A stretch of DNA of 43,935 bases from Thiodiazotropha sp050305635. GTDB taxonomy: Bacteria; Pseudomonadota; Gammaproteobacteria; Chromatiales; Chromatiaceae. The position numbers and the translations under genes are program-made. The notes beneath the pieces are model-generated. The model saw only the letters and a list, made by a program, of their open reading frames with translations. It had not been told where the DNA came from and searched no databases. The stretch is from assembly GCA_050305635.1 (NCBI GenBank), contig JBNLFS010000072.1:1-43935 (forward strand). The letters run 5' to 3'. This document shows, one piece after another, positions 43,578 to 43,935 of the stretch; the first letter of the stretch is position 1, and each line of letters begins with the position of its first letter.

Positions 43578-43620
43578 AGGTTTTTCTCTTTCTCGTTATG
43601 ATTCGATGGCAGTACAGCGA

Positions 43621-43935
43621 TCAGGATTCGGACTTCAGACGCATGGCGGCCGTGATCTCGTCAGCGTCCAGATCCTTGAGCACCAGGCCGTCATCGCCTT
43701 TTTCCACCATGATGTTCAGCAGGTTCATGATGTTGCCTGCATAGAAATTACTCGCATCCGAGGCCACCATCGAAGGGTAGTTCGTATGACCGATCAGGGT
43801 GACCCCGTGTTTGACCACGACCTGGTTGGCCTCGGTCAGGGGACAATTACCCCCATTGGCTGCCGCCAGATCCACGATGACCGATCCATCACGCATGCGT
43901 TTCACCACCTCTTCGGTGATCAGCACCGGGGCGGG
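43621..43935 (-). CDS. pntAA: NAD(P) transhydrogenase alpha subunit, soluble part (5' end outside window)
   Basis: The minus strand is open from the right edge to a stop at 43621, giving the last 104 residues. The visible sequence is the C-terminal end of the NAD(H)-binding domain: SVIVDLAAANGGNCPLTE and VTLIGHTNYPSMVASDASNFY. These match PntA/alanine dehydrogenase-type domain I. The true start lies beyond the window. It heads the pntAA-pntAB-pntB operon. Confidence 0.94.
   Translation of the reverse strand, partial: PAPVLITEEVVKRMRDGSVIVDLAAANGGNCPLTEANQVVVKHGVTLIGHTNYPSMVASDASNFYAGNIMNLLNIMVEKGDDGLVLKDLDADEITAAMRLKSES

Noticed and set aside
1..43935. CRISPR arrays, tRNA or rRNA genes, integrases and insertion sequences
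   Set aside because: Searched for by eye (regular direct repeats with spacers, cloverleaf ends, DDE or tyrosine recombinase motifs); none was found.

Overview
The window is about 44 kb of chromosomal DNA from a gammaproteobacterium. A sulfur-oxidising member of the Chromatiales type is the best guess. This rests on a stand-alone, prokaryotic-type sulfate adenylyltransferase (sat), a complete System I cytochrome c maturation operon, a large multihaem cytochrome c, a split-subunit proton-translocating transhydrogenase, and typical gammaproteobacterial genes (recCBD, hrpA, lolC, a DUF1631 protein). The genus cannot be fixed from the sequence alone. No rRNA, tRNA, CRISPR array, integrase, transposase or phage gene was seen.

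Layout. 1-3406: the 5' part of a lolC/E gene runs off the left end (minus strand). Divergent from it are a small exported protein, then a TrpD2/YbiB-like protein with a Rieske protein behind a strong sigma-70-like promoter, then a 46-residue membrane peptide. 3407-3936 has no convincing gene. 3937-10978 is ccmABCDEFGHI, tightly coupled by overlapping starts and stops. 11172-13211 is an EF-G paralogue. 13248-13438 holds a hairpin and a REP-like inverted pair. 13450-14163 is an AlkD-type DNA glycosylase. 14406-17762 is a nine-haem cytochrome c with three PKD domains, followed by an intrinsic terminator. 18119-20178 holds an unknown protein and a B12-domain radical SAM protein. 20312-20649 is a self-contained unit of promoter, 42-codon reading frame and terminator. 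20668-21855 is sat. 22235-22888 is a methyltransferase. 23195-31781 is recC-recB-recD on the minus strand. 32035-36289 holds an HDOD protein and, divergently, a 73-residue protein, a DUF1631 protein and a PilZ protein. 36317-41752 holds a lytic transglycosylase, a YchJ-like SEC-C protein and hrpA. 41878-43935 is pntB, pntAB and the 3' part of pntAA, which runs off the right end.

How the genes fit together. The Ccm proteins carry haem to the periplasm and attach it to CXXCH motifs; the nine-haem protein a few kilobases away is an obvious client. Sat, the cytochrome and the transhydrogenase fit a respiratory sulfur- or metal-linked energy metabolism. RecBCD, AlkD, HrpA and the EF-G paralogue are maintenance functions. 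HDOD, DUF1631 and PilZ point to c-di-GMP-type or stress regulation. Most of the window is recognisable core genome. The parts least explained by known families are the PKD/nine-haem cytochrome, the TrpD2-like/Rieske pair, the 42- and 46-residue reading frames, the radical SAM protein and its unknown neighbour, and the dispersed palindromes.
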